Assembly (NCBI RefSeq): GCF_014174515.1
Contig: NZ_JACJUG010000014.1
Coordinates: forward strand, 1-64,000
DNA from: Mitsuaria sp. WAJ17
GTDB taxonomy: Bacteria; Pseudomonadota; Gammaproteobacteria; Burkholderiales; Burkholderiaceae_C
Reading direction: 5' to 3'
Length of the DNA stretch: 64,000 bases
The notes under the pieces are model-generated. The model searched no databases. It was not told the DNA's origin and worked only from the letters and a program-made list of their open reading frames with translations. The translations under genes were made by a program, and so were the position numbers. Below, piece after piece: positions 1 to 10,034 of this stretch; positions within the stretch are counted from its first letter, which is position 1, and the number at the start of each line of letters is the position of its first letter.

Positions 1-849
1 CACGTGGTCGGCGGCGCCCCGGCTGCCACGCCTGCGCCTGCGCCAGCGCCAGCGCCCAGCCCGGCACCTACGCCCACGCCTACGCCCACGCCCACGCCCA
101 CGGCGCTGAGCCGCCCCGCCGACCACGTGCTGGTCTGGTCCGACGAGTTCGATCAGCCCGGCCTGCCCGATCCGCGGCGCTGGTCCTATGACACCGGACG
201 CAATGCCAGCGGCTGGTTCAACCACGAGCTGCAGTACTACAGCGCCGCGCGCCTGGAGAACAGCGAAGTCCGGGGTGGGCGCCTGGTGATCACCGCGCGG
301 CTGGAGAGCCGCACCGAGCAGCCCGACTGGGGCGGCCAGCGCTACAGCTCGGCCCGCCTGCTCACGGCCGGCAAGGCCCAGTGGACCTACGGTTTCTTCG
401 AGGTCCGCGCCCGGCTGCCTTGCGGCCGCGGCAGCTGGCCGGCCATCTGGATGCTTGGCGCCCAGGGGAGTTGGCCCGCGCAAGGCGAGCTGGACATCAT
501 GGAGCAGGTCGGCCGCGAGCCGGCGAAAGTCTTCAGCACCGTGCACACCAGCAGCGGCTCGGGCGGGCAGGGCAAGGGCGGGGCCGTGCAGCTGCCCACG
601 GCCTGCAGTGCCTTCCACGACTACCAGATGCTGTGGACGCCCCAGGGTCTACGCTTCGGCGTGGACGGCGTCGAGCATGCCCGCTACGACAACCTCGGCA
701 CGGGCCCGGCCCAGTGGCCTTTCGACGCGCCGCAGTTCCTCATCCTCAACCTCGCCATCGGTGGCGATCTGGGCGGCGCGGTGGACGACAGCATCTTCCC
801 GCTGAGCTACGAGATCGAGTATGTGAGGGTCTACCAGCGCCAGCCCTGA
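1..849 (+). CDS. GH16 family endo-beta-glucanase, 5' end outside window
   Basis: Likely extracellular endo-beta-1,3(-1,4)-glucanase (laminarinase/lichenase type). The frame is open to the left edge, so the true start and any signal peptide or lipobox lie outside; numbering here is from the GTG at position 4. Residues 8-33 are a Pro/Ala/Thr linker (PAPAPA, then PTPTPT), typical of a surface-exposed enzyme. The catalytic domain runs from about residue 40 to 281. The GH16 signature ELDIME is at 162-167, with E162 as presumed nucleophile and E167 as acid/base. Substrate-cleft motifs such as WPAIWML precede it, and the sequence ends with the usual YVRVYQ strand. It faces the minus-strand glucan operon and would supply oligosaccharides for the receptor and ABC importer. 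Family assignment is firm; exact linkage specificity is inferred. Confidence 0.9.
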   Translation, partial: HVVGGAPAATPAPAPAPAPSPAPTPTPTPTPTPTALSRPADHVLVWSDEFDQPGLPDPRRWSYDTGRNASGWFNHELQYYSAARLENSEVRGGRLVITARLESRTEQPDWGGQRYSSARLLTAGKAQWTYGFFEVRARLPCGRGSWPAIWMLGAQGSWPAQGELDIMEQVGREPAKVFSTVHTSSGSGGQGKGGAVQLPTACSAFHDYQMLWTPQGLRFGVDGVEHARYDNLGTGPAQWPFDAPQFLILNLAIGGDLGGAVDDSIFPLSYEIEYVRVYQRQP

Positions 850-892
850 GTGGGGCGGGCCGGGAAGGCCCGTAACCGCCCATGCCCTACGC

Positions 893-1621
893 CTAGTCCA
901 GAGAGGCAGCGTCCGGCCTTGCCTTCTTGACCCGGTACATCGCTTCATCCGCCTTGCCCAGCAGGGCGCCGACGGTGTTTCCATCATGAGGATAGCTGCT
1001 GACCCCCACGCTCACGGAGGCAGCCAGCTCGCATGAGGCCGGCATACGCAGCCGGCTGACGGCCTGGGTGATCTTTGCGGCCAGTTGGATGCCGTCCTCC
1101 CGCGTGCTGATCGGGGCAAACACCACGAATTCGTCGCCGCCCAGCCTGCAGACGGTGTCACTGGCGCGAACGGTACCGACCAGGGTCCGGGCAATGCCTT
1201 GGAGCAGCTGGTCGCCCACTGCGTGGCCCAGGGTGTCGTTGACCTGCTTGAAGTTATCGACGTCAACGAAGCAGACGACCAGCATGGAGCCATTGCGCCG
1301 TGCCAGATTGAGATCGTGCTCCAGGCGGTCCCACAAGGCCAGGCGGTTCAGCAGGCCGGTCAAAGGGTCCGTGCGCGAGGCATGGACCGCCTTCTCCAGC
1401 GCCGCATAGGCGGTGGCGGTGGCCTGGTGGGCGACCAGGTTGGCGGCCGTCAGACGCTGGTTCTCGGCGGCCATGCCGCGAATGACCTCACGCCCTGCGT
1501 TGCCGCGTGCGGCATCGATTGACGCCTGCAGCGCGAGCAGTGTGGCTTCGGCCTCGGCGATCTTCCGGCGCAGCGCGCGCAAGCGGCGCTGTTCGGCGGG
1601 GATGCCATCGCGGGCAGTCAT
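893..1621 (-). CDS. diguanylate cyclase with N-terminal coiled coil
   Basis: Makes cyclic di-GMP from two GTP. The 242-residue protein has an N-terminal helical region (about 8-85, rich in Ala/Glu/Arg, probably a dimerising coiled coil) and a GGDEF domain (about 85-240). The active-site GGDEF is at 161-165, and RASD at 152-155 matches the RxxD inhibitory site at its usual spacing. No transmembrane or sensor domain is recognisable, so it is probably cytoplasmic. The ATG at 1621 is chosen over an in-frame GTG at 1630 because AAGGAG lies 8 nt before the ATG and overlaps the GTG. It is convergent with the GH16 gene. A functional link to the glucan locus is not shown. Confidence 0.93.
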   Translation of the reverse strand: MTARDGIPAEQRRLRALRRKIAEAEATLLALQASIDAARGNAGREVIRGMAAENQRLTAANLVAHQATATAYAALEKAVHASRTDPLTGLLNRLALWDRLEHDLNLARRNGSMLVVCFVDVDNFKQVNDTLGHAVGDQLLQGIARTLVGTVRASDTVCRLGGDEFVVFAPISTREDGIQLAAKITQAVSRLRMPASCELAASVSVGVSSYPHDGNTVGALLGKADEAMYRVKKARPDAASLD

Positions 1622-1721
1622 GAGTCCCACTCCTTGATTGGCGGGATCGAGCCTAACCTGAATTGCCGCCTGCGCTCCATCGGCTGCATGCAGGCCCTTC
1701 CGGCACTGGCGCCCACGACAT

Positions 1722-1783
1722 CCCGTCCCTAAGCATACGCCCTTGGCCCATGGTCGTGGCAGGGGCGCATGCTTAGAGACGGG
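1722..1783. repeat. 21-bp imperfect inverted repeat between glucan operon and cyclase
   Basis: The arms at 1722-1742 and 1763-1783 match at 19 of 21 positions around a 20-nt loop (core CTAAGCAT / ATGCTTAG). It lies just after the stop codon of the ABC ATPase gene (minus strand) and before the cyclase gene. It could end or protect the glucan-operon transcript, although there is no T-tract. It may also be an interspersed palindromic element or a binding site. Confidence 0.7.
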
Positions 1784-1797
1784 CTGGGCGCCCCGGG

Positions 1798-2856
<1,059 letters not shown>

Positions 2857-2857
2857 C

Positions 2858-4195
2858 TCAGGCTCCCTTGGATTGCGCGGCCAGGAACTGGCGGTACCAG
2901 CGGGCGCTGTCCTTGGGGGTGCGCTGCTGGGTCTCGTAGTCCACGTGCACGATGCCGAAGCGCTTGGCATAGCCCGAGGACCACTCGAAATTGTCCAGCA
3001 GGCTCCAGACCATGTAGGCATCGACCGGCACGCCCTCCAGCTTGGCCGCATGCACGGCGGCGATGTGGCGCTGCAGGTAGCGGGTGCGGGCCTCGTCCTG
3101 CACGCGGCCATCGATCCAGGGGTCGGGGAAGGCGCCGCCGTTCTCGGTGACCCACAGGCTGGGCACCTGCGGGTAGTCGCGGTGCAGGCGCAGCAGCAGC
3201 TCGGTCAGGCCCTCGGGGTAGACCTCCCAGCCCATCTCGCTGACCTCCTTGCCCGCGGCCTTGGGGTCCCAGGGCTTGTCGGCGCTCTGCACCGAGCGGG
3301 AGTAGTAGTTGACGCCCAGGAAGTCCAGGGGCTGGCGGATCTCGGCGAGGTCGCCATCGTGCATCTTCGGGGCCTTCCCGCCCAGGTCCAGCCAGAGATC
3401 GACCGGGTAGCGGCCCTGGCACAGCGGGTCCATGTACCAGCGCAGCAGGCGGCCGTCTTCCAGCACGGCCCGAGCTTTGTCCGCGGCGGAGGGTGTCGCG
3501 GGATGGGTAGGCGCGAGGTTGAGCACGATGCCCAGCTTCTCCTTCGCACCCGCGGCACGCAGGGCCTTCAGCGCCCGGCCATGGCTCAGCAGCAGATGGT
3601 GCGAGACCTGCAGGGCCAGGGCCTCGTCCTTGAGCCCCGGGGCGAAGACGCCGTTCTGGTGCCCGAGCACCGCGACGACCCAGGGTTCGTTGTGCGTGCA
3701 CAGCGAGGCCAGGCGGTCGCCCAGGCGGCGCTGGATGCCCAGGGCGTATTCGACGAAATGGTCCACCGTCTCACGGTTGGCCCAGCCGCCGCGGTCCTGC
3801 AGGGCCTGGGGCAGGTCCCAGTGGTTGAGGGTCAGGTGAGGCTGGAGGCCGCGGGCCAGCATGCCGTCCACCAGGCGATCGTAGAAGGCCAGGCCGGCCT
3901 CGTTCCATGCGCCCTGGCCGGTGGCTTGCACGCGCGGCCAGCTCACGCTGAAACGGTAGGCATTGACGCCCAGGCTCTGGATCAGGTCGAGGTCATCGGC
4001 CCAGCGCTGGTAGTGCTCGCAGGCCACGCGGCCGTCGCTCGCGTCGGCAATGGCACCGGGCTGGCGGCAGAAGCTGTCCCAGATGCTGGGGCCCTTGCCG
4101 TCAACATCAGCGGCACCCTCGATCTGGAAGGCGCTGGTGGAGACGCCCCAGACGAAGTCGGGCGGGAAGTGCAGGGCGGTGGTCGGGTCGGTCAT
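2858..4195 (-). CDS. GH1 family beta-glucosidase
   Basis: Cytoplasmic beta-glucosidase that would release glucose from imported beta-gluco-oligosaccharides. It has 445 residues, the normal length for bacterial GH1. The N-terminal FVWGVSTSAFQIEGA signature is at about 14-28. The acid/base glutamate is E170 in THNEP (most family members have TFNEP or TLNEP), and the nucleophile is E351 in VTENG. No signal peptide is present. The ATG at 4195 is chosen because it precedes the conserved N-terminus by the usual distance; no strong ribosome site is visible. The gene lies 44 nt after the second permease and 1 nt before the ATPase gene, so import and hydrolysis are co-transcribed. Confidence 0.94.
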   Translation of the reverse strand: MTDPTTALHFPPDFVWGVSTSAFQIEGAADVDGKGPSIWDSFCRQPGAIADASDGRVACEHYQRWADDLDLIQSLGVNAYRFSVSWPRVQATGQGAWNEAGLAFYDRLVDGMLARGLQPHLTLNHWDLPQALQDRGGWANRETVDHFVEYALGIQRRLGDRLASLCTHNEPWVVAVLGHQNGVFAPGLKDEALALQVSHHLLLSHGRALKALRAAGAKEKLGIVLNLAPTHPATPSAADKARAVLEDGRLLRWYMDPLCQGRYPVDLWLDLGGKAPKMHDGDLAEIRQPLDFLGVNYYSRSVQSADKPWDPKAAGKEVSEMGWEVYPEGLTELLLRLHRDYPQVPSLWVTENGGAFPDPWIDGRVQDEARTRYLQRHIAAVHAAKLEGVPVDAYMVWSLLDNFEWSSGYAKRFGIVHVDYETQQRTPKDSARWYRQFLAAQSKGA

Positions 4196-4239
4196 GGGTC
4201 GGGTGAGCGAAGGAAGGGCGGGTGTCGGAAGAGTCCGGC

Positions 4240-5073
4240 TCACTTGACGGCACCGGCGGTCAGGCCGGCGATCAATTGGCGTGAGGCCAGCATGAAGAGG
4301 GCAATCAGGGGCAAGGTGGCCACGGCCGCGCCGGCGATGAGCGCGCCCCATTCGGTGTCCACCGGGTTCTGCAGCAGGCGCAGGGCCAGGGGCAGGGTGA
4401 AGTGCTCAGGGCTGCGCAGCACGATCAGCGGGCCTACGAAGTTGTTCCAGCTGCCGATGAAGCTGATGAGCCCGAGCGTGCCCAGGGCCGGCTTGAGCAG
4501 GGGCAGCACGATGCGCACGAAGAGGCCGAACTCGCCGCAGCCGTCCATGCGGGCGGCCTCGATCAGCTCCCGGGGCACGGCGCTGCGCACGTACTGGCGC
4601 ATCAGGAAGATGCCGAAGGCGTTGGCCGCGCCGGGCAGGTAGAGGGCCCGCGGCTCGTCGATCCAGCCCAGCAGGTCCATCACCATGAAGCTGGGAATCA
4701 TGCTCATGAAACTGGGCAGCAGCATGGTGCCCAGCACCAGCGCAAAGAGCGGGCGCTTGAAGCGGAACTCGAACATGGCGAAGGCATAGCCGCCCATGGC
4801 GCAGAAGAGCAGCGTCAGGGCTGTGGACATCAGCGCCACGTAGAGGCTCCAGCCCACGCTGCGCCAGAAGGGGATGCGCTCGCCCAGCAGGCGCAGATTG
4901 GCCAGCAGGTCATCGCCGAACCACAGGGGAGGGGGGACGCTGAAGATGTCGGTCCGCGACTGCGTGGCGAAGACGAACATCACGTAGAACGGCGCCAGCA
5001 TCAGCAGGGCGCCTGCCGCGACGAGGGCGTAGGCCAGCCAGCGCGAGGTCTGCACGGAAGGGCGGATGGTCAT
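4240..5073 (-). CDS. carbohydrate ABC transporter permease (MalG-like)
   Basis: Inner-membrane permease of the CUT1 sugar importer, 277 residues with about six transmembrane helices (first at about 13-36). The EAA loop EAARMDGCGEF (about residues 195-205) followed by FVRIVLPLLKPAL contacts the ATPase. Its ATG (5073-5071) overlaps the stop codon of the MalF-like permease gene as TGATG, implying translational coupling and equal stoichiometry. The C-terminal part is strongly MalG/LacG-like. Substrate is inferred from the neighbouring GH1, GH16 and receptor genes. Confidence 0.93.
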   Translation of the reverse strand: MTIRPSVQTSRWLAYALVAAGALLMLAPFYVMFVFATQSRTDIFSVPPPLWFGDDLLANLRLLGERIPFWRSVGWSLYVALMSTALTLLFCAMGGYAFAMFEFRFKRPLFALVLGTMLLPSFMSMIPSFMVMDLLGWIDEPRALYLPGAANAFGIFLMRQYVRSAVPRELIEAARMDGCGEFGLFVRIVLPLLKPALGTLGLISFIGSWNNFVGPLIVLRSPEHFTLPLALRLLQNPVDTEWGALIAGAAVATLPLIALFMLASRQLIAGLTAGAVK

Positions 5074-5993
5074 CACGCACGCTCCTTGCCAAAGGCGCGG
5101 TGCAGGGCCGCCGTGGCCGCCGCGAGGACCGCGAACAGCAGCCACGACATGGCCGCCGCCGCGCCGAAGTCGTTGAAGTCGAAGGCCAGGCGGTAGAGGT
5201 AGACCGCGCTGCTCATGCCGGCCTGGTCATTGCCGCCGCGGCCGTTGGTCAGCACGAAGGGCTCCTCGAAGAGTTGCAGGCTGCCCACCACCGAGAGGGT
5301 GAAGCCGAAGAGCATCATGCTGCGCAGGCCCGGCAGGGTGATGTGCAGGAATCGCTGCCAGGGGCCGGCGCCGTCCATGGTCGCGGCCTCGTACAGGTCC
5401 TTGGGGATGGTCTGCAGGGCGGCGAGGTAGAGCACGGTGTGGAAGCCCACGTAGCGCCAGAACACGACCAGGGCGATGGCGGGGCGCAGGCGGTCGGGGT
5501 CGTTGAGCCAGTCGATGGCCTGCGCGGGCAGCAGCAGGCCCAGGCCGGGCGCCTGGCGCAGGGTGGACAGGCCGCTGTTGATGAGCCCGTAGTCCGTCGA
5601 GAACAGGGCGCTGAACAGGATGGCGATGGCCACCGTGGAGGTGATGTAGGGCAGGAAGTAGGCCCCCATCAGCGCATTGCGCCAGCGCTGGCCCAGGGTC
5701 TGCAGACCGCAGGCCAGGGGCAGAGCCACCAGGTGCTGCGGCACGGCGCTGGCCACGCCCAGCCACACGGTGTTGCCCAGGGACTTCCAGAACCAGGCGT
5801 CCTGCAGCGCGAAGGCGAAGTTCTCCAAGCCCACCCATTCCATGGCCGAGAGGCCGCTGGTGGGTTCCCAGCGGTTCAGCGCCAGCCACAGCGAGAACAG
5901 CAGCGGGAAGAGGCCGAAGACGGCGAAGAGCAGCAGGAAGGGCGCGAGGAACAGATAGGGTGCGCCGGAGGGGCGGATGCGCAGTCGCTTCAT
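5073..5993 (-). CDS. carbohydrate ABC transporter permease (MalF-like)
   Basis: First inner-membrane permease of the sugar importer, 306 residues. A short cytoplasmic N-terminus (KRLRIRPSG) leads into a hydrophobic helix (about 12-34) and about five more. The EAA motif EAATMDGAGPW followed by FLHITLPGL marks the ATPase-coupling loop. The ATG at 5993 overlaps the binding-protein stop codon as ATGA. It pairs with the MalG-like gene immediately downstream. Confidence 0.93.
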   Translation of the reverse strand: MKRLRIRPSGAPYLFLAPFLLLFAVFGLFPLLFSLWLALNRWEPTSGLSAMEWVGLENFAFALQDAWFWKSLGNTVWLGVASAVPQHLVALPLACGLQTLGQRWRNALMGAYFLPYITSTVAIAILFSALFSTDYGLINSGLSTLRQAPGLGLLLPAQAIDWLNDPDRLRPAIALVVFWRYVGFHTVLYLAALQTIPKDLYEAATMDGAGPWQRFLHITLPGLRSMMLFGFTLSVVGSLQLFEEPFVLTNGRGGNDQAGMSSAVYLYRLAFDFNDFGAAAAMSWLLFAVLAAATAALHRAFGKERA

Positions 5994-7282
5994 CGCTGGG
6001 CCCTCGTCTGCAGCAGGCGCTCGGCATCGCCCAGGGCGCTTGCGATGTCCTTGCCGCGCGTCAGGACCTTGTCCAGCTCAGTGTTGATCACCTCGTCGGC
6101 GAAGGCGTCCTGACGGTGCACGGCCACGGGCGTGATCCGCCGCGCGGCCTCGCGCCACAGGTGGCGGGCGCGCTGGCCGCCGAGGAAGGCCACCGGCTCG
6201 TCGAAGAAGGGGTCCTCGAAGGTATCGACCAGGGCGGGGAAGATGTCGTGCGTCTGGAAGGCGTCCAGCAGCAGGGTCTTGTTGAGGGTCAGGTCTTGCA
6301 TGAAGTCCCAGGCCAGGGCCCGGCGGGCCGGGTCGCTCTTGGCCGGCAGGGCGTAGAAGCTGCCGCCATAGGCCGCGAAGGCGCCTTCGGGCAGCTGGGC
6401 CGCGCGCCACAGGCCGCGGGTCTTGGGCGCCAGCCAGGAGCCCATGAAGCCCACCAGCCAGGCGCCGATCATCTGGGTGGCGATCAGGCCGCGGCGGAAG
6501 CCCTCGGTCCAGTCGCTGGACCAGTTGTAGACCTTGGCGTCCAGGCCTTCGCTGCGCACCTGGCGGGCCAGCTCGAAGGCGCGCTGGAAGCGCGGGCCGG
6601 CGACCAGCACGCGGTTGTCCTCGCTGAAGTAGAGGCCCTCGCCGGGCGCGACGCCGGTGCGGATGAGGATGTCCTTCATGTCCCGCGCATGGGCCAGCAG
6701 GTAGGCGCCGGTGCGACGGCGGAGTTCGCGGCCTGCGGCCACGTAGCCGGCCCAGCTGCCGTTGAGGTCCGCGGCCTGCAGGCCGGCTCGGCTGAGCAGG
6801 TCATGGCGGTAGAGCAGAGTGCCGGGGCCGATGTCCGAGGGCAGGGCCACGATCTCGCCGCGGCGGTTGCTGGCCTGGCCCCAGGTGTAGGGCACGAAGC
6901 GCTCGCGCAGGCGGTCCGCCTGGCAGGGCGCCTGGCGCAGGTCGTAGAGGCCGCGCCCCTGGGCGAATCGCCCAACATAGCCCACCTCCAGCGCCATCAG
7001 GTCCGGCAGATGGCTGCCGGTGGAGAGGGCGGTGATCATGGCCGCGTGGTGGTCGTTCATTTCGCGGCTGACGACCTCTACCTCCACGCCGGGGTGGCGC
7101 GCCGTCCAGGCCGGCACGGCGGCGCGGACGATGGCGTCCAGCTTGGGATAGGCCGCGACCGTCAGCCGCTGCGGGGCCGCCGCTCGGCCGGCCCCGGCCC
7201 ACAGGCCCAGCCCCAAGGCCAGGCCGAGGCCGGCCCGCCGCTGTCCATCGATCGCTTGTGCGTCCACGCGCTGTGCGTCCAC
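5990..7282 (-). CDS. extracellular solute-binding protein of sugar ABC importer
   Basis: Periplasmic sugar-binding protein (SBP family 1), 430 residues from the chosen start. An N-terminal signal peptide is visible: charged DGQRRA, then a Gly/Leu hydrophobic stretch, cleaving after GRAAA. No lipobox cysteine is present, so it should be soluble. The mature part has typical features: SREMNDHHAAMITALSTGS near the N-terminus and a C-terminal region ending in LDKVLTRGKDIASAL. The start is uncertain between GTG 7282 (weak GAGA upstream) and GTG 7267; both keep the signal. It is the first gene of the importer operon and has its own promoter and operator about 100 nt upstream. Confidence 0.9.
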   Translation of the reverse strand: MDAQRVDAQAIDGQRRAGLGLALGLGLWAGAGRAAAPQRLTVAAYPKLDAIVRAAVPAWTARHPGVEVEVVSREMNDHHAAMITALSTGSHLPDLMALEVGYVGRFAQGRGLYDLRQAPCQADRLRERFVPYTWGQASNRRGEIVALPSDIGPGTLLYRHDLLSRAGLQAADLNGSWAGYVAAGRELRRRTGAYLLAHARDMKDILIRTGVAPGEGLYFSEDNRVLVAGPRFQRAFELARQVRSEGLDAKVYNWSSDWTEGFRRGLIATQMIGAWLVGFMGSWLAPKTRGLWRAAQLPEGAFAAYGGSFYALPAKSDPARRALAWDFMQDLTLNKTLLLDAFQTHDIFPALVDTFEDPFFDEPVAFLGGQRARHLWREAARRITPVAVHRQDAFADEVINTELDKVLTRGKDIASALGDAERLLQTRAQR

Positions 7283-7385
7283 GTTGTCTCTCGTCTTGTG
7301 TCTTGTTCCCGGGCGCCGCAGGGCGCCTGGGTATCGTGGGCCGGAAGGCCGCGCGGTCAATTCAGTGGGGCGTTCCCATTGAACA

Positions 7386-7429
7386 TGAAAGCGCTTTCAA
7401 ACTATAGGGAAGCCAGGTGCCGATGTCAA
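7386..7429 (-). promoter_or_regulatory. sigma70 promoter with LacI-type operator for the sugar importer operon
   Basis: Read on the minus strand: -35 TTGACA (7429-7424), a 17-nt spacer, -10 TATAGT (7406-7401), then the perfect palindrome TGAAAGCGCTTTCA at 7399-7386 directly over the expected transcription start. The same palindrome lies at the TonB-receptor promoter. A repressor bound here would block initiation. The regulator is presumably the LacI-family protein coded at 14038-15084. Confidence 0.85.
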
Positions 7430-7440
7430 TGGCGCTGGCC

Positions 7441-7475
7441 CCATGGCCTGCGCCTTGTCCAGGCTCAGGCCATGG
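7441..7475 (-). terminator. hairpin at the end of the halogenase gene
   Basis: Perfect 10-bp arms CCATGGCCTG (7441-7450) and CAGGCCATGG (7466-7475) enclose 15 nt and span the halogenase stop codon. No T-tract follows, so intrinsic termination is uncertain. It may separate the upper operon (receptor to halogenase) from the importer operon or protect the mRNA 3' end. Confidence 0.4.
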
Positions 7476-9015
7476 CATGGCCGGCCTTGGCATGGGCAGC
7501 TGCACAGAAGCGCCGCACATAGGCCTCGTGGGGCGGCAGCGACTGCACCGTGTGCGCCACCTGCTCGTGCAGGCCGCCCAGGAACTGCCGCAGCTCGGAC
7601 TCGCCCATCAGGTCGGCCACCGGGTGGTAGGCCTGGGGCGTCAGACCCTGGCCCAGCATGACCTGGATCCAGGAGTTCTCGGCAAAGAGTTCGTCCGCGG
7701 GCCGGAACACACGGCCCGTCTGCGCGAAGAGATCAAGGCGGTGGCGCAGGCTGGCCGGCACGGTCATCTCGCGGCAATGCGTCCACAGCGCCGAGCCCTC
7801 GCGGGCATTGAGGTGGTAGTGCAGGACGATGAAGTCACGGATGTGCTCCAGGTCCTTCTGGGTCTGGCGATTGAATTCCTCGATGTCGCAGGCCTGGATG
7901 CCGCCGGCCGGGAACATCTGCAGCAGGCGGATGGCGGCGCGCTGGATCAGGTGGATGCTGGTGGACTCCAGCGGTTCGATGAAGCCGCTCGAGAGGCCCA
8001 CGGCGATGCAATTCTTCTCCCAGGTGCGCAGGCGCTGGCCCGGCGTGAAGCGCAGCACGCGCGGTTGGATCAGCAGTTCGCCTTCCACGTGCTGGCGCAG
8101 CATCTCCGGCGCATCGGCATCGGCCAGCAGCCGGCTGCTGTAGACCAGGCCGTTGCCCACGCGGTGCTGCAGGGGGATGCGCCACTGCCAGCCGAAGTCG
8201 TGGGCGATGGAGCGGGTGTAGGGCGGGGCTTCGCGCACGGCGGCGGTCTGCACGGCCACGGCGCGGTCGCAGGGCAGCCAGTGGGACCAGTCCTCGTAGG
8301 CCACGCCCAGGGTTTCGCCCAGGAGCAGGGAGCGGAAGCCCGTGCAGTCGATGAAGAGCTCGCCCTCGACGAGGCTGCCGTCCTGCATACGCAGGGCGCT
8401 CAAGGCGCCGTCGGGGCCGTCCGCGAGCACGGCGGCAATCTTGCCCTCGATGCGCTGCACGCCGTGCTGCTCGGCGATCTGGCGCAGGAAGCGGGCATAG
8501 CGCGAGGCATCCAGGTGGTAGGCGTAGTTCAGGCCGTTGCGCGGCAGGTGGGCGAAGCGCAGGGCTTCGGCGGCGCGCAGCTCCAGGCAGTACTCGCCAT
8601 AGGGCCGGGCCAGGCCTTGCTGGCGGCCCTTGAGCCAGAAGTGCTGGAAGCCGGCGCTCCAGTGGTCCTGGCCAGTGCGGCCGAAGGCGTGGATGTAGGA
8701 CTCGCCCGGCGTCTTCCAGCCCTCGAACTGGATGCCCAGCTTGAAGGTGGCCTGGGTGGCGGCCATGAACTCGGCTTCGTTGATGCCCATCAGCTCGTGG
8801 TAGGCATGCAGGGCCGGGATGGTGGCCTCGCCCACGCCCACGGTGCCGATCTCCTCGGACTCCACCAGGCGGATCTGCAGCTGCTTCCCGAGCAGCTTGC
8901 CCATGAGGGCTGCGACCATCCAGCCGGCGGTGCCGCCCCCGGCGATGACGACGCGGCGCACGGCTTGCGAAGTGTGGAAGGGTGTCATGGGGAACCTCGT
9001 GGAATGGTCGCTCAT
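7465..9015 (-). CDS. flavin-dependent tryptophan-halogenase family protein
   Basis: Member of the tryptophan 7-halogenase family, 516 residues. It shows the FAD-binding GGGTAGW at 26-32, the catalytic-lysine region with K92 in TFKLG, the diagnostic WxWxIP motif WQWRIP at 276-281, and GFIEPLEST near the substrate glutamate. All core halogenase features are therefore present, although its substrate is unknown. The ATG at 9015 overlaps the cupin gene stop as ATGA. Homologues are known in TonB-receptor loci of proteobacteria (Caulobacter, Xanthomonas and Alteromonas types) next to SapC and cupin genes, where no free-tryptophan halogenation role has been established. Co-expression with the receptor suggests a role in glycan capture or receptor function; this is inference. 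Confidence 0.92.
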   Translation of the reverse strand: MSDHSTRFPMTPFHTSQAVRRVVIAGGGTAGWMVAALMGKLLGKQLQIRLVESEEIGTVGVGEATIPALHAYHELMGINEAEFMAATQATFKLGIQFEGWKTPGESYIHAFGRTGQDHWSAGFQHFWLKGRQQGLARPYGEYCLELRAAEALRFAHLPRNGLNYAYHLDASRYARFLRQIAEQHGVQRIEGKIAAVLADGPDGALSALRMQDGSLVEGELFIDCTGFRSLLLGETLGVAYEDWSHWLPCDRAVAVQTAAVREAPPYTRSIAHDFGWQWRIPLQHRVGNGLVYSSRLLADADAPEMLRQHVEGELLIQPRVLRFTPGQRLRTWEKNCIAVGLSSGFIEPLESTSIHLIQRAAIRLLQMFPAGGIQACDIEEFNRQTQKDLEHIRDFIVLHYHLNAREGSALWTHCREMTVPASLRHRLDLFAQTGRVFRPADELFAENSWIQVMLGQGLTPQAYHPVADLMGESELRQFLGGLHEQVAHTVQSLPPHEAYVRRFCAAAHAKAGHAMA

Positions 9016-10025
9016 CGGTTGAGCTTGTTGAGCAGCAGGGCGCGCAGACGGCGGTGGGCGGTCTCGTCCAGCGCGCCCAGCAGGCCGCGGGCGTGCGGCG
9101 GCAGATGGGCGGCCGTCTGGTCGTCGGCCTCGAAGACGTAATGGTCGAAAAGCGCCCGCCAGGCCGCGCGTTCGGCCGGCGGCAGGTCGCGCACGGTGGC
9201 CAGGGCCAGCCACAGGGCGTTCATGGGTGAATCCTGCCACGCGGGCGTGCGGCGCCACCAGTAGTTGATGAGGCCGCTGAAGGGGTCCAGGGCCTGGACC
9301 TGGTGCCACCACTGGCTGGGGATGTAGAGCGCGTCGCCAGCCTCCAGCGTCACCTCCTGCGCGCGCGCCTGCGCCGCGGCGTAGCGGGGAAAGCGCTGCA
9401 GGTCCGGTGCGGCAGCATCGACCAGGCTGATGGGCTGGCCGGCGGGCGTGAGGTCCAGGGGGCCGATGTAGAGCTCGCCCACAGCGTCGGGCGGATAGAG
9501 CGTGAAGCGGCGGCGGCCGCTGACGCAGCAGGCGATGTTGGCCGGCCAGTCCTGGTGGGCCGGCACGGTGACCCGGTTGCCCAGCCACAGGCTCACCAAG
9601 GGGGGCTCCTCGGCCTCGATGGCGAGCGGATGGTCCGCCAGCAGGCCAGGCAGGCAGGTCTCGACTGTGGTCGATCCCATGTAGACGGTGGACGGCGCCG
9701 GCGCGTCCAGCGCGGCGATCAGCTGGTCCAGCACGGCACCGAAGGGCAGCAGGGCACGGCTGAAGTTGAAGCCCTGGAAATCGGGTGTATAGGCGATGCG
9801 GCCGCCGGTCTCCGGCGCCATCTGATAGACGCCCACCGTCGCCCCTTGCCAATGACGGCGCAGCAGGGCGGCGGCCTCGTGCGGGCCTCGACGCGCGGCC
9901 TGAACCAGGGGCCAGTGCGAGACCAGGCCACGCAGCACGCAGGGCTGCTCGCTGTCCGGCCCGCTGCCCGTCAGCGTGGCGGGAACCTGGCCCGGGGGGC
10001 AGGGCAGCTCACGCGTCGCTGGCAT
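9012..10025 (-). CDS. cupin-like (JmjC/cupin_8) Fe(II)/2-oxoglutarate oxygenase family protein
   Basis: A 337-residue protein with the jelly-roll fold of JmjC/cupin_8 hydroxylases. Metal ligands fit the HxD...H pattern: H157 and D159 in PAHQDW, and H241 in SQWWHQV, with the strand RRRFTLYPP between them as in FIH-like enzymes. These enzymes usually hydroxylate amino-acid side chains or tRNA using iron and 2-oxoglutarate. The actual substrate is unknown. No signal peptide is present. It lies 9 nt after the SapC gene and overlaps the halogenase start, so the three are one translational unit. Confidence 0.85.
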   Translation of the reverse strand: MPATRELPCPPGQVPATLTGSGPDSEQPCVLRGLVSHWPLVQAARRGPHEAAALLRRHWQGATVGVYQMAPETGGRIAYTPDFQGFNFSRALLPFGAVLDQLIAALDAPAPSTVYMGSTTVETCLPGLLADHPLAIEAEEPPLVSLWLGNRVTVPAHQDWPANIACCVSGRRRFTLYPPDAVGELYIGPLDLTPAGQPISLVDAAAPDLQRFPRYAAAQARAQEVTLEAGDALYIPSQWWHQVQALDPFSGLINYWWRRTPAWQDSPMNALWLALATVRDLPPAERAAWRALFDHYVFEADDQTAAHLPPHARGLLGALDETAHRRLRALLLNKLNR

Positions 10026-10034
10026 GCCCGTCCT

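Noticed and set aside
1..120. Short tandem repeats near the left edge as a possible CRISPR or microsatellite locus
   Set aside because: The CCTACGCC/CCCACGCC units code the Pro-Thr linker of the GH16 enzyme in frame.
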